Of a DNA stretch of 64,000 nucleotides, positions 1 to 9,985 are shown piece by piece. The DNA comes from G963662985 sp963662985 (GTDB lineage Bacteria; Chloroflexota; Anaerolineae; Anaerolineales; UBA11579): NCBI GenBank assembly GCA_963662985.1, contig OY760066.1:124001-188000 (forward strand), given 5' to 3'. The notes below the pieces were generated by a model. That model did no database searches. It was given only the letters and a program-made list of their open reading frames with translations, and was not told the DNA's origin. Each line of letters starts with the position of its first letter. Positions within the stretch are counted from its first letter, which is position 1. The position numbers and the translations under genes are program-made.

Positions 1-404
1 CCATGAATTCTATGATCGTCTTTATATAACTCCAATAATGAATTATGAAAATCAAAAAAGCTTAATGATACAATATCATCATCTTCTAATAAAATGCATC
101 TATCTTCATTTTTAAAGACAGTGTCTAAAGCTAATTTAAACATATTATACATACCAATATTTTCTGAAGAATAAATTCTAATTACATCACAATCCCAATT
201 TATATTTTCTACTATTGCTTTTGAAAGTTGTATGTTTTTTTCATCAAAAAGATTATTTTTTCTTGGACCATCACATGCAAGATAGATTTTCGAAGGTTTT
301 GCTTGAGAAATTACATCAAATGATTTTTCAAGTATATTTGGACGATTAAAAAAAAACAATAATACTGGTGCTTTTATTGTATTAGAAGTTGAATTATTTT
401 TCAT
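1..404 (-). CDS. Glycosyltransferase-like protein (partial, C-terminus off the left edge)
   Basis: A leftward reading frame starts with ATG at 404, preceded by an AAAGGA Shine-Dalgarno, and stays open to base 1, giving about 134 residues. The N-terminus reads PVLLFFFNRP, then KIYLACDGPR, then LLEDDDIVS. This pattern is typical of the nucleotide-diphospho-sugar transferase-like family often annotated as hemolytic protein HlpA-like or sugar transferase. The acidic DDD would be the metal/nucleotide-binding DxD-type site of a GT-A fold. It probably adds a sugar in the cytoplasm to the glycan built by the neighbouring genes. Acceptor and donor cannot be inferred. Confidence 0.7.
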   Translation of the reverse strand, partial: MKNNSTSNTIKAPVLLFFFNRPNILEKSFDVISQAKPSKIYLACDGPRKNNLFDEKNIQLSKAIVENINWDCDVIRIYSSENIGMYNMFKLALDTVFKNEDRCILLEDDDIVSLSFFDFHNSLLELYKDDHRIH

Positions 405-514
405 ACTATCCTTTAATTTATAAAATATAAAGATTTATTGATATTTTTAGCACAAAATTTTATTGAAACGATATTTAATAAATACTGGTTACTATTAGAA
501 TCTAAAAATATTTT

Positions 515-1729
515 TCATAGATTACTTATATTAATTAATTTATCATAAACATCTAAATATTCAAGAATATTTTCTACCATAACAAACTTTTTTTTATCAA
601 ATTCATTTACATCTTTATTATAAGTACTTCTTATTTCATTTATCTTTTTTAATATTAATTTCGAAGAAAACGACTTCAAGATAAACTTTTTATTATAATT
701 TACAATTTCTGGTCCTGCTGTGAAATTTGCTACTAAAGCTGGTGTTCCGCAGAGAATTGCCTCAGCAGTTACTTTTCCAAATGTTTCTTCTTTTGATGGA
801 TTCAAAAGTAAATCAGCTAAGGAATAATAATTTATTAAATCATAAATATTATTTGTTTGATTTATATGAATAATATTATTTGGTAATTCTACATTTTTAT
901 CTAATGCTCCTACCAATATAATTATCATATCATCAGGTAGAATTTTTGATAGCTCAAGAAATATATCAAGTCCTTTTGTTGAGCTTTTATTTTCTAAAGA
1001 CCATTTTGAAGCTACGCCTAAAATTATATATTTTTCTTTAACGTCTAAATTATTTCTTAATTCATCAGTATTGATAGGTTTAAAATCTTCAGGAATCCAA
1101 TTATATATTCTTTTAATTATTTTTGCATTTTGTAAAACAGATTTTTTTGCTTCATTTGTTATCCAGTCTGAAACACCTATCACTGCCAATCTTGGTATAT
1201 TTATAAATAATTCCTTTTTATCTTTCAACATTTTCTGTGTTTGATCAAAAAACCAAGATGGATTATCTTTTTTTATTCGAACACAATTTCCACATTTTTC
1301 TTGCCAACGGTAACAATTATCAGATGTATAATAAGTGCATTTGCCTGTATATGCCCAACAATCATGTAATGTCAATACTGTTGGAATATCTTCTTTGGCT
1401 AGATATTCAAGAAGTATTTTTAAATTAATATAATTATGGTGTAAATTTCTTAAATGGACTACATTAAATTTCTCTTTTTTTATAAATTTAATCAATTTTT
1501 TTGTACTATTTTTTGAAAAATAAGCTTGCAAGCCAAAAATTCTAGATAATAATGAATGAATTTTTCTATCTATTTCATTACCTATTTTAAATTCTTTAAA
1601 ATATGGTATGCCCTCGGCATATGCTATATAACAATCATGATTATTGTTATTAAGAAATTCTGCCATCTCTAAAGTAGTTCTTCCAATTCCACCAGTGCCA
1701 TTTGTAGCATTAATTTGTAATATTTTCAT
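515..1729 (-). CDS. Glycosyltransferase family 4
   Basis: GT-B fold glycosyltransferase of about 404 residues. The N-terminal domain has the glycine-rich ATNGTGGIGRTTLEMA, followed by HDCWAYTGKC and a cysteine-rich stretch (C..YRWQEKCGNC) seen in a WcaC-like GT4 subfamily. The C-terminal nucleotide-sugar domain carries the EX7E-type motif EETFGKVTAE followed by CGTPALVA. I chose the ATG at 1729 because AAAGGAAA lies just upstream. The frame is open to 1762, but that would extend the overlap with the preceding gene. The chosen start overlaps the stop of the upstream gene (1710) by 20 bases, so the two are translationally linked. Donor and acceptor are unknown. Confidence 0.85.
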   Translation of the reverse strand: MKILQINATNGTGGIGRTTLEMAEFLNNNNHDCYIAYAEGIPYFKEFKIGNEIDRKIHSLLSRIFGLQAYFSKNSTKKLIKFIKKEKFNVVHLRNLHHNYINLKILLEYLAKEDIPTVLTLHDCWAYTGKCTYYTSDNCYRWQEKCGNCVRIKKDNPSWFFDQTQKMLKDKKELFINIPRLAVIGVSDWITNEAKKSVLQNAKIIKRIYNWIPEDFKPINTDELRNNLDVKEKYIILGVASKWSLENKSSTKGLDIFLELSKILPDDMIIILVGALDKNVELPNNIIHINQTNNIYDLINYYSLADLLLNPSKEETFGKVTAEAILCGTPALVANFTAGPEIVNYNKKFILKSFSSKLILKKINEIRSTYNKDVNEFDKKKFVMVENILEYLDVYDKLINISNL

Positions 1730-3029
1730 TGCTTTCCTTTGAAATGATTTGATTAATATCACTTTTTAACATCTTTTGTATATTTGTTATTTGATGATTT
1801 TTTTTACCCATCTCCCAGCTTCTATTTGAATATTCATTAATAATTATAGGGTTATTTTTAATGTAATCTAATTTGTGTGATAATTCTTTTTTCGAAGTTG
1901 CTACGATTGCTGCATCATTTTCTGCTAAATAATCCAATGTGGATACTCCCTTGGTGCCAAATGCAAGAATGCATTTTTTTTGATAGAAATAATCTACTAT
2001 TTTTGTTGAAAAAGATAACCTATATTTTAGATAAAATTTTGCTTTAAATGATTCTACATGAAGAAGGATATGTGCTTTTTTCTGTAGTTCTTTTACTTCT
2101 TCTAAAGGTAATCCTCCAATAAGTTTTGTCGTTGGATTTTTTTCCAATTTTTGTTTCATTTTTTTAGAGATAGGCGTCATTGTACATATAGTAAGTGAAA
2201 AAAAATTAGAATTTTGATTAATTTTTGTTATCACATCACTTAAAATTGATAATGAATTCCAACGCCCATCTCCAATATTTCCTGTATATAATAACTCTAT
2301 TCCATTTTTATTATTTAATTGTTCTTGTGGGATAGGAGTATTTTTAAAATCATATCCCTTTGTTAGTATTTTACATTCTGTGGTAAATTTTTTTTCATAT
2401 TCTTTTTTTTGTTTTTCAGATATTACGTAAAGAAGTGAAGTTTGGGATATAATTTTCTTTATTTTTTTTCTTACATTAAATTTATTTATCCAAAAGAATA
2501 AGGAAAATGAAATTTGTTTTAAGGAATAGTTGTCATCAGATATATAACCTATTAAAGGAATATTTGTATAATCTTTTATAAATAATGCAATCTCATTAAT
2601 ATAAACAGAGTTGTAAATAGGGAAAAAAAGGATATCAGGATTAAAATTATCAATAAATTGCTTTAATTCATCTGATTTCCAATTACCAATTTTCCATATA
2701 CAATTCCTAATTAAGTAAAAGAAATTCCATCTCTTTTTTCTAGTAAAATCAAAAATTTTTTTTTGATTATTTGTTAGATCTATATGCTTTGCTTCGTTTA
2801 TTACTTCAATGCCTGAAGGATATTTTTTATCGAGTAAGTTTTTTAGTAAAGACTTTTCAGTGATTTGAAAATGTTTTTTTACTATATTATTATGCGGAAA
2901 ACCGTAGCGACAATAGATGTTTGCAAATTCAAATTCTTCTATTCCTTCAAATATGTTTGAGTAAGAGTTTCCAAAACTATTGAATTCTGACCAAGGCGTG
3001 TTTGAGAGAACTAAGATTTTTGTTTTCAT
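1710..3029 (-). CDS. Putative glycosyltransferase (GT-B, GT4-like)
   Basis: 439-residue protein with a GT-B look. Its N-terminal strand is KTKILVLSNTPWSEF and its C-terminal half begins ELLYTGNIGDGRW, followed by the alternating strand/helix pattern of the nucleotide-sugar domain (TKLIGGLPLEEVKELQKKA, STKIVDYFYQKKCILAFGT). The canonical EX7E is not obvious, so the assignment rests on overall pattern and context. The start overlaps the stop of the GT2 gene by 4 bases (ATGA), and its stop lies inside the next GT4 gene. It therefore belongs to one leftward glycan operon starting near 4069. Confidence 0.68.
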   Translation of the reverse strand: MKTKILVLSNTPWSEFNSFGNSYSNIFEGIEEFEFANIYCRYGFPHNNIVKKHFQITEKSLLKNLLDKKYPSGIEVINEAKHIDLTNNQKKIFDFTRKKRWNFFYLIRNCIWKIGNWKSDELKQFIDNFNPDILFFPIYNSVYINEIALFIKDYTNIPLIGYISDDNYSLKQISFSLFFWINKFNVRKKIKKIISQTSLLYVISEKQKKEYEKKFTTECKILTKGYDFKNTPIPQEQLNNKNGIELLYTGNIGDGRWNSLSILSDVITKINQNSNFFSLTICTMTPISKKMKQKLEKNPTTKLIGGLPLEEVKELQKKAHILLHVESFKAKFYLKYRLSFSTKIVDYFYQKKCILAFGTKGVSTLDYLAENDAAIVATSKKELSHKLDYIKNNPIIINEYSNRSWEMGKKNHQITNIQKMLKSDINQIISKESNENITN

Positions 3030-4069
3030 TTAATAATTTTTCCTGCTAGTGCTGCAAGTTGAAATGCTAAGTTATTTTTTTTATGTTTTATTATGACGAA
3101 CATTGTTTTAAAGTACACCCTCTTTAATATATTATCATAATAAGGAGAGATACTACTTACTGTAAAAGCTTCATTTACTTCTTTTATGTGCAAGAATTTT
3201 TGGGCATTTATTTTTTTTGTTTGTAGATCCCATAAAGATTTTTCTGAAAAATATTCCGTAATACAAACTATACTATTTCTACAAAGAAGTTGATTTCTTA
3301 GATTTTCTGTGTGGGGAGATTGAATATGTTTTTTTTCTAAATATATTTTAATTTGTTGATGAATATAGAGAAATATTTCTGGTAAATTTTCTCTAAAACT
3401 TTGTGTAATACTTCCTGTTCTTCGTAAGTAAAAAACCGTTGGATAATTTAAGTAGCTGATTTTTTTTGCAAATGTTAGAAAATTTAAATTAAAAATTATG
3501 TCTTCAGAAGTAAATCCTACAGGAAAATAGATATTGTTATTCTTTATAATTGAAGATTTATATAGTAAAGAATGTGCACGCCATGCTCTCCCCTGTTGAA
3601 TAATTATTTGTAATACAAATTTATTTGGATCTTCTGAAAAATATTTTGATTTAAAGTGATTACGTTTAGTTCGCTTTTGACTCTTTTCATCTACTTGGAT
3701 ATATGTATTAGGAATTGCCATATCAGAATTGTAAAAATTTATATTTTCATATAATTTTTCAATTGCATATTGATCAAGACTGTCGTCTGAATCTAAAAAT
3801 AATATATATTTTCCTAAGGCAAGATTTATTCCCGCGTTTCTCGCGTCAGATAATCCCCCGTTTTCTTTATGTATCACTTTTACATTCTTATACTTATTCT
3901 TATAATGATTACAGATATTAGGTGAGTCGTCTGTTGAACCATCATTGACTAAGATAATTTCTATATTCTTATATGTTTGATTTATTGCTGATTCAATACA
4001 CTTTGATAAATACTTACTTGTATTATAAATCGGTATAATTATTGATATTAATGTAGCGGTTTCTTTCAT
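3026..4069 (-). CDS. Glycosyltransferase family 2
   Basis: Classical GT-A family 2 enzyme of 347 residues. It opens with ISIIIPIYNTSKYLSKCIES, then NQTYKNIEIILVNDGSTDDS, and has the DxD-type site LFLDSDDSLD and the GGLSDARNAG motif. The C-terminus lacks strong membrane segments, so it is probably peripheral. It likely transfers one sugar to a lipid-linked oligosaccharide. ATG at 4069 has AAAGGATTAG upstream. It is the first gene of the leftward operon and is divergent from the membrane protein at 4139, so the AT-rich 69-base gap should hold promoters in both directions. Confidence 0.9.
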   Translation of the reverse strand: MKETATLISIIIPIYNTSKYLSKCIESAINQTYKNIEIILVNDGSTDDSPNICNHYKNKYKNVKVIHKENGGLSDARNAGINLALGKYILFLDSDDSLDQYAIEKLYENINFYNSDMAIPNTYIQVDEKSQKRTKRNHFKSKYFSEDPNKFVLQIIIQQGRAWRAHSLLYKSSIIKNNNIYFPVGFTSEDIIFNLNFLTFAKKISYLNYPTVFYLRRTGSITQSFRENLPEIFLYIHQQIKIYLEKKHIQSPHTENLRNQLLCRNSIVCITEYFSEKSLWDLQTKKINAQKFLHIKEVNEAFTVSSISPYYDNILKRVYFKTMFVIIKHKKNNLAFQLAALAGKIIK

Positions 4070-4138
4070 TCTAATCCTTTTTTACTTTATAATAAAAGAA
4101 TCTTTATATATAATTATAAACTATAAAGGTGTATTATT

Positions 4139-6985
4139 ATGATTCATTATTTTATTGAGATTTTTTTTGGGTTTTTATTATTTATTTTCAATGCTTCTGA
4201 TATTTCTAGTGAGGGAGGGATTCTTTCGTTATATAGTAAAGAGAAGTTTATACTTCTTGTTATTCATTTTTCCATCATCCTTTTCATACTCCTTTTTGGT
4301 TATAGAAAAAAATGGAAAATACCACCTTTTTTATCTTCTCTACTAGAAAGTATTTTTAATAAGCCCATTGCTTTTTCTAGTTTAATTATTTTCATTTCTA
4401 TATATTGGATAAGTTTATTATGGATGCGTTCTTATGAAGGATTGATTTCTTATTGGTATTACTATGAAAAGCTGCTTCCTTTATTGTTATGGTTAGGTAT
4501 TCTTTTATTCCATACTCTTGTTTTTTGTTTTCAATTGTTTTACAAGAATAAATTGAAAAGAATTTCTTTTCAGTTAATCAAAGACTTTTTTATTTTTCTT
4601 TACCATAAAATTTACAATTTAACTATAATTGGGATTTTAGCGATTATAGTTGCGATGATTTGGGGAGATGCAAGAATTGCTTTACAAAGAGAATTTATTT
4701 ATACAACAAGTTCCCCATTTACAATATTTCATATACTCTTTTTATTAGTATTTTTGATATTAAGTTTTTCTTTTTATTCTTTTTCAATTGGTAATTCTAT
4801 AGAAATTGAAGAAAAAAGGATAAATTATTATTTATTCTTCTCTTTGGTTGGGATGAGTTTGTTTGGACAATTATTACGGTTTTCAGATCAATATTTTAAA
4901 ACAATGAATAGTTTATTGAGGTTTTTTGAATTTAAACCTCTTATTTACTTTTTATTTTTATTTAGTTATGGTTGTTTTATTTATTTTTTGTATAATGTTC
5001 AACAAAAAAAGGACCAAAGAAATATAAAAACAAAATCAATTTATATAACTAGTATCCTATTTTTAGTTACTTATTTAATTTTAGTAGTAAGTTTCAAATT
5101 TGTTATTTCTCCCGATAATCGTTTTTGGAATGGGGCAGGTAATCCGATTGTTTGGTCTCAAATATCTATCTCTATTTGTTTTGTTTTGTTAATTTCTTTA
5201 ATTATCAAAAAGATTAGAAACAATAAGAACAAAAAAACAATCCTGAATATATTGGTTATTGTAAGCATTCTGTTTTTGGGAATTGTTACATGGCAATGGC
5301 AACCTGATTATCAAAATTATTTTGTTCAAGAACCATTAAGACCAAATTCTGAATATTATCCTTATTCTGATGCACAAGATTTTGATTATGGTGGACAGTT
5401 TTTAGAATATGGCTATGGAATAAAAAACTATAATGGTACTACTAATCCGTTTACTATGTTTTTAACTTTTATCTATCACCAATTTGCCGGCAACGATTTC
5501 ATAAAAGTTTATCAAATTCAAATGATTGTAATGCTTATGCTCCCCATTGGAATTTTTTTAATAGGAAGTTCACTAGGGTCTATAGAATTTGGTATTTTAT
5601 CTGCCTTTCTTGTTATTTTTCAAGAAAGTAATGCCATTCAATTAAGTGGATCTATTAGCAATGTACACATACAATTATTAATGAGCGAAATACCTACATT
5701 ATTATTGCTTGTTTGGGGAACTTACTCTTTTATAGTCGCTTTAAAAAGAAATCAATATATTGATTATGTATTAAGTGGCCTTCTGCTTGGGTTTGCTTCA
5801 TTATCTAGAATGAATCCTTTATTTGTTGTGATAGCATATAGTGCAATTCTTATCTATTTAATTTTCAAACACCAAATAAAATTCAATAAAATAGTTACAT
5901 TTTTATCGTCATTTTCTGCAATTTTTATGGGATGGTATTTATCATTATATTTTATTACGGGAAAACTTTTCTTTTTAGATAAAATCCGTGGTGTAATCAA
6001 TAGGATGACTGCCTACAACACAAGCATGAATTTATTATCGGCATCAATATCTCCAACAAAACAATTTTTATCTGCTTCATTTGATTTAGTTTATGCGTTA
6101 ATCAATCACTTTCTTCATAATTTGTTTACTACTTTTATGGTTTTGCCACAAAAAACTACAATTTCCAATCCAATTAATAGCAGTAATTTAAATATGAAGT
6201 TTTGGAATGCAAATGTTGCTTGGACAGGAGAAATAACTTTTCTTGAAATAATAATTCTTGTTATTAATTTTTCAATTGTTGTATATGGATTATCACAACT
6301 TTGGAAAAAAAGTGGTTGGAAAGCAAGCATTCCCCTAGTTTTATTATTCGCATATTCTGCTTCATTAGGGGCAGCAAGAACATCTGGCGGGCGATATTTG
6401 ACTCCAATTAATTGGGTGTTTGTTTTTTATTATGCCAATGGAATTTGGTGTTTATTTAAAAAATTACTTTCAGAGCAAGTTTTTCTTCCTTCAAAAAATC
6501 AACAGATGCAAAAAAAATTTTCTCCAATAAAACTTTCTTTTGCACTTGGATTAATAAGTATTTTGGTTGTTATGATTGGTCTCCCTATTATTATTCCTAA
6601 TCGTGAGGTTCTGGCACAAAAAGATATTCAATCTGAATTTGAAAAAGCATATTTAGCTACTAATAGGTCTATTGAAGAATTAAATATTTTATTAGAGGAA
6701 AATAAAGATATTCTTCTTTTAGATACTATCGTTTTATATCCAACGATTGATAAAGACTATATCTTATCAGCAAGACTTATTGATTCTGATTATCAAAGGA
6801 TTTTCTTTCCAGTTAAAAATGATAATACCTTAAAAATGCCCCATAATGAAAATATTTTTCTAATTGGTTATCCTAAAAACGAAACTGAAATTATTGTGCT
6901 AGAATATGCTTTTCTAGATGATAATAATCAATGGTTCTTATTTTCTGCCAATCAAGACAGTGTATATGATTTACTACAAGAATAG
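4139..6985 (+). CDS. Large polytopic membrane protein, GT-C glycosyltransferase-like
   Basis: 948 residues with many hydrophobic helices. The second half resembles GT-C enzymes of the ArnT/PMT type: a helix (IVSILFLGIVTW) is followed by an external loop with closely spaced acidic residues (YSDAQDFDYGGQFLEYGYG), then about eight more helices and a soluble C-terminal tail of roughly 120 residues. GT-C enzymes use a polyprenyl-phosphate sugar outside the membrane, so this may decorate an exported glycan. The first 400 residues are also membrane-embedded, do not match a pattern I recognise, and roughly double the usual GT-C length. AAAGGTG lies 7 bases before the ATG. The secreted protein at 7004 follows 18 bases downstream with its own AAGGAA. 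Confidence 0.65.
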   Translation: MIHYFIEIFFGFLLFIFNASDISSEGGILSLYSKEKFILLVIHFSIILFILLFGYRKKWKIPPFLSSLLESIFNKPIAFSSLIIFISIYWISLLWMRSYEGLISYWYYYEKLLPLLLWLGILLFHTLVFCFQLFYKNKLKRISFQLIKDFFIFLYHKIYNLTIIGILAIIVAMIWGDARIALQREFIYTTSSPFTIFHILFLLVFLILSFSFYSFSIGNSIEIEEKRINYYLFFSLVGMSLFGQLLRFSDQYFKTMNSLLRFFEFKPLIYFLFLFSYGCFIYFLYNVQQKKDQRNIKTKSIYITSILFLVTYLILVVSFKFVISPDNRFWNGAGNPIVWSQISISICFVLLISLIIKKIRNNKNKKTILNILVIVSILFLGIVTWQWQPDYQNYFVQEPLRPNSEYYPYSDAQDFDYGGQFLEYGYGIKNYNGTTNPFTMFLTFIYHQFAGNDFIKVYQIQMIVMLMLPIGIFLIGSSLGSIEFGILSAFLVIFQESNAIQLSGSISNVHIQLLMSEIPTLLLLVWGTYSFIVALKRNQYIDYVLSGLLLGFASLSRMNPLFVVIAYSAILIYLIFKHQIKFNKIVTFLSSFSAIFMGWYLSLYFITGKLFFLDKIRGVINRMTAYNTSMNLLSASISPTKQFLSASFDLVYALINHFLHNLFTTFMVLPQKTTISNPINSSNLNMKFWNANVAWTGEITFLEIIILVINFSIVVYGLSQLWKKSGWKASIPLVLLFAYSASLGAARTSGGRYLTPINWVFVFYYANGIWCLFKKLLSEQVFLPSKNQQMQKKFSPIKLSFALGLISILVVMIGLPIIIPNREVLAQKDIQSEFEKAYLATNRSIEELNILLEENKDILLLDTIVLYPTIDKDYILSARLIDSDYQRIFFPVKNDNTLKMPHNENIFLIGYPKNETEIIVLEYAFLDDNNQWFLFSANQDSVYDLLQE

Positions 6986-7003
6986 TAAGTATAAGGAATT
7001 TCT

Positions 7004-7912
7004 ATGAATAAAATAAATAAAAAAAGTTTTATTTTTTTATTTTTTGGTTTTTTGGTTTTATTTATTTTCATTAATACAGTATTTGCTAACGATACTATAT
7101 TAAATTATCACATAAATTCAACTCCAACTCCTTTACCATTTAAATCCAACGATATTGTAGATGAAAAAATGCTTCCTGAATATTGGAAATGGTGGGATGT
7201 TTATCCAACATTAAGTGCATATTCAGTTGATGTTTATAATGATGCAATTTTAAATGGAAGAAATCCTCATGCATTTTCAATAATTGGTGATTGTCAAAGT
7301 GAACCTAACATTTTTATGGGAAGATTTGATACTGGTGATTATATAATTCCTAAAGGTGAGGAACATTTAGCTGAGACAATTGAGTTTTATCATGGTATGT
7401 TTAATCGAGATAATGTAACTGTGAAAGATGGACTAAGTGTATCTTCAGTGTTTGTTCCTTTATGGAATGATCCTGACGTTTGTGAATCAAACGAATCCCC
7501 TCTTGATTGTGAAGTGCGAATTAATAATCCTAGCATTATGATTATTAGTTTAGGAACTAATTGGAAACCTGGTTATCAAGAAGCATTTGAAGAAAATTTA
7601 AGAAACATTATTGACTATTGTTTAGAAAATCACATACTACCCATTTTAGCTACAAAAGCTGATAATGTTGAAGGTGATGAATCAATCAATCGAATAATTG
7701 CCAATTTATCTTATGAATATGATATTCCCATGTGGAATTTTTGGTTCACTGTTCAAGGATTGCCAAATCATGGTATTGATGAAACACGTGGGGAAAATGA
7801 GCATTTATATTTAATCCCAAATGCCTGGGATGTAAAAAGTTTTTCTGGGATTCGATTGTTAGATTCTATTTATATTCAGCTTGATTTGCAAAAGTATAAT
7901 ATTGCTGATTAA
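7004..7912 (+). CDS. Secreted SGNH/GDSL-like hydrolase
   Basis: 302 residues starting with a lysine-rich N-terminus and a hydrophobic signal or anchor segment (about residues 8-28). The mature part has GDCQS, placed like the GDS block I nucleophile serine of SGNH hydrolases, and later IISLGTNWKPG, like block III with its GTN. A C-terminal NHGID stretch could hold the His of the catalytic dyad, but this is not certain. SGNH proteins beside glycan genes usually add or remove acetyl groups on polysaccharides. It follows the GT-C-like gene by 18 bases and probably shares its transcript. It converges on the transferase gene at 7917 with 4 bases between. Confidence 0.55.
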   Translation: MNKINKKSFIFLFFGFLVLFIFINTVFANDTILNYHINSTPTPLPFKSNDIVDEKMLPEYWKWWDVYPTLSAYSVDVYNDAILNGRNPHAFSIIGDCQSEPNIFMGRFDTGDYIIPKGEEHLAETIEFYHGMFNRDNVTVKDGLSVSSVFVPLWNDPDVCESNESPLDCEVRINNPSIMIISLGTNWKPGYQEAFEENLRNIIDYCLENHILPILATKADNVEGDESINRIIANLSYEYDIPMWNFWFTVQGLPNHGIDETRGENEHLYLIPNAWDVKSFSGIRLLDSIYIQLDLQKYNIAD

Positions 7913-7916
7913 GTTC

Positions 7917-8948
7917 TCAAAAGGTCTTATTTTTATTTATAACTAAAGAAAATAAAATAATAAAAACCAAGACTAAAAATATTATCCATCCTAATAAAAA
8001 TGATTTAAAGCAATATAGTACTATTCCTATTACCACAAAAATCAATTGAATAAGGCTAATAAAAAAAACTACTTTTTTCTGATTATTAAATTTTTTATTT
8101 AAGATATGATGGAAATGAGTCTTATCAGCTGACATCATAGATCTTCCATTTATTTTTCTTCTTGCCATTACAATAAACATATCAACCACAGGTATAAACA
8201 CTATGTATATAGGAACAATTAAAGCTAAGTAGCTGGTTTCATTATTAATACTAATTATTGATAAAATGCCTAAGAAGAATCCTATATACATACTGCCAGC
8301 GTCACCCATAAAAATCTTAGCGGGGAAAATGTTGTAAGGCAAAAATCCCAATAATGCCCCAGCAAGAGATAATGAAATTGGTAAGGACAGTTGAGCACGA
8401 TTTTGAATTATCAATAAAACTGAAAACCCAATAATAGAAATTAGGGATTCACTTGTAGCCAGCCCATCCATTCCATCACTCCAATTGATAGCATTAGTGA
8501 GGCCAACTAGCCAAATTATTAGAATTATTAAAATAATTATATTTAGAAATTTAAACTCGCTAAGTGGTGAACCATACTTTGATAATTGAAAAGCAAGAAC
8601 AATAATTATCGCCGTTACAAAAAGAAAAAAAAGTCTTACTTTTGCAGGAAGATCTTTTATATCATCTATTAAACCCATAATCATTATTGCTGTTAATGCT
8701 AATACAATAATTGGAATTACAATTTTGGTATCTGGTTTAGCGAAAATAACAATTGATATTATTGAGCCTAGAAAAATTGCAACTCCGCCCAAATATGGTG
8801 TATTTTTTACATGGACTTTTCTTTGATTTGGAACATCCACTATATTATATTTAATAGCGATTTTTTTCATTAGTGGCGTTAAGGTCACAGTAATTAAAAA
8901 AGCAATAAAAAAACTTAATATATTTGAAAATAACATTTGATTATTCAT
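7917..8948 (-). CDS. Undecaprenyl-phosphate N-acetylhexosamine 1-phosphate transferase (TagO/WecA family)
   Basis: Polytopic membrane enzyme of about 343 residues in the MraY/WecA family, which attaches a sugar-1-phosphate to undecaprenyl phosphate to start glycan synthesis. Diagnostic motifs are present: NQRKVHVKNTPYLGG near the N-terminus, LVGLTNAINWSDGMDGLA, NIFPAKIFMGDAGSMYIGF and a late THFHHIL. About ten membrane helices can be seen. The frame extends to a TTG at 8960, but ATG at 8948 has GGGA at good spacing. The window also contains a different initiating enzyme at 39542, so two lipid-linked glycans may be started here. It could serve teichoic acid-like or other cell-surface polymers. 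Confidence 0.9.
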   Translation of the reverse strand: MNNQMLFSNILSFFIAFLITVTLTPLMKKIAIKYNIVDVPNQRKVHVKNTPYLGGVAIFLGSIISIVIFAKPDTKIVIPIIVLALTAIMIMGLIDDIKDLPAKVRLFFLFVTAIIIVLAFQLSKYGSPLSEFKFLNIIILIILIIWLVGLTNAINWSDGMDGLATSESLISIIGFSVLLIIQNRAQLSLPISLSLAGALLGFLPYNIFPAKIFMGDAGSMYIGFFLGILSIISINNETSYLALIVPIYIVFIPVVDMFIVMARRKINGRSMMSADKTHFHHILNKKFNNQKKVVFFISLIQLIFVVIGIVLYCFKSFLLGWIIFLVLVFIILFSLVINKNKTF

Positions 8949-9013
8949 TGATTTTCCCAATAAAGCATTATATTTTGGAATTATAACATAAAGGTTAAGT
9001 TATTTTTGTCAGG

Positions 9014-9042
9014 TTGAGTGATCTTGTAGGGTGTATTATAAT
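9014..9042 (+). promoter_or_regulatory. Sigma-A type promoter of cysD-cysNC
   Basis: TTGAGT (9014-9019) and TATAAT (9037-9042) are separated by exactly 17 bases, 43 bases before the cysD start. AAGGAG at 9075-9080 is its ribosome binding site. No riboswitch-like or T-box-like structure is evident in the short leader. Confidence 0.65.
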
Positions 9043-9085
9043 TAGTTGTTTGGCTTAATAAATTGAAAAATCCTAAGGAGACTTA

Positions 9086-9985
9086 ATGTCTAATTTAACA
9101 CATTTAGATCAACTTGAGGCAGAAGCTATATATATTATTAGAGAAGTAGCCGCTGAATGTGAACGTCCAGTAATGCTCTATTCAATTGGTAAAGATAGCT
9201 CTGTGATGATGCATTTAGCCATGAAGGCTTTTTATCCTGAGATTCCTCCATTCCCTTTCTTACATGTTGATACCACATGGAAATTTTCTGAAATGATCAA
9301 ATTTAGAGATAGAAAAGCAAAAGAGCTTGGTATTCAAATGATATCTTATACAAATCCAGAAGGTTTGAAAAATAATATTAATCCCTTTGATCATGGTGCT
9401 GGATATACGGATATTATGAAAACAGATGCGTTAAAACAAGCTTTGGACAAATATCAATTTACTGCTGCATTTGGTGGCGCTCGGCGGGATGAAGAAAAAT
9501 CACGTGCTAAAGAAAGAATTTTTTCATTTAGAAATTCTCAACATGCATGGGATCCCAAAAACCAACGCCCTGAAATGTGGAAATTGTATAATTCGAAAAT
9601 TAATAAAGGCGAAAGTATCCGCGTATTTCCTATTTCAAACTGGACAGAAAAAGATATTTGGCAATATATTAAAAGAGAGAATATTGAAATTGTGTCTTTA
9701 TATTTTGCGAAAGAACGCCCTGTTGTTGAACGAGATGGCAATATTATTTTAGTTGATGATGATCGTATGCGATTTTTGCCTGGTGAAAAACCAATGATGA
9801 AAATGGTTCGATTCCGTACCTTAGGTTGTTACCCGCTTACGGGTGGAACATATTCCTCTGCTGATACGCTTGATGCAATCATTGAAGAGACTCTTGGAGC
9901 TGTTGCTTCTGAACGAACTAGCCGTGTGATTGATCAGGAAGCTGCTGCAAGCATGGAACGACGAAAAAGAGAGGGGTATTTCTAA
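9086..9985 (+). CDS. cysD: Sulfate adenylyltransferase subunit 2
   Basis: 299 residues, the usual CysD length. It is the catalytic ATP-pyrophosphatase subunit of ATP sulfurylase, which makes adenylyl sulfate from ATP and sulfate with CysN. The PP-loop reads YSIGKDSSVMMHLA. The family signatures FLHVDTTWKF, FGGARRDEEKSRAKER, RVFPISNWTEKDIW and the C-terminal RFRTLGCYPLTG are all present. AAGGAG sits 5 bases before ATG. The stop codon shares one base with the cysNC start (TAATG), so the two subunits are translationally coupled. No sulfite-producing or cysteine-forming genes are next to it, unlike assimilatory cys clusters. Confidence 0.96.
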   Translation: MSNLTHLDQLEAEAIYIIREVAAECERPVMLYSIGKDSSVMMHLAMKAFYPEIPPFPFLHVDTTWKFSEMIKFRDRKAKELGIQMISYTNPEGLKNNINPFDHGAGYTDIMKTDALKQALDKYQFTAAFGGARRDEEKSRAKERIFSFRNSQHAWDPKNQRPEMWKLYNSKINKGESIRVFPISNWTEKDIWQYIKRENIEIVSLYFAKERPVVERDGNIILVDDDRMRFLPGEKPMMKMVRFRTLGCYPLTGGTYSSADTLDAIIEETLGAVASERTSRVIDQEAAASMERRKREGYF

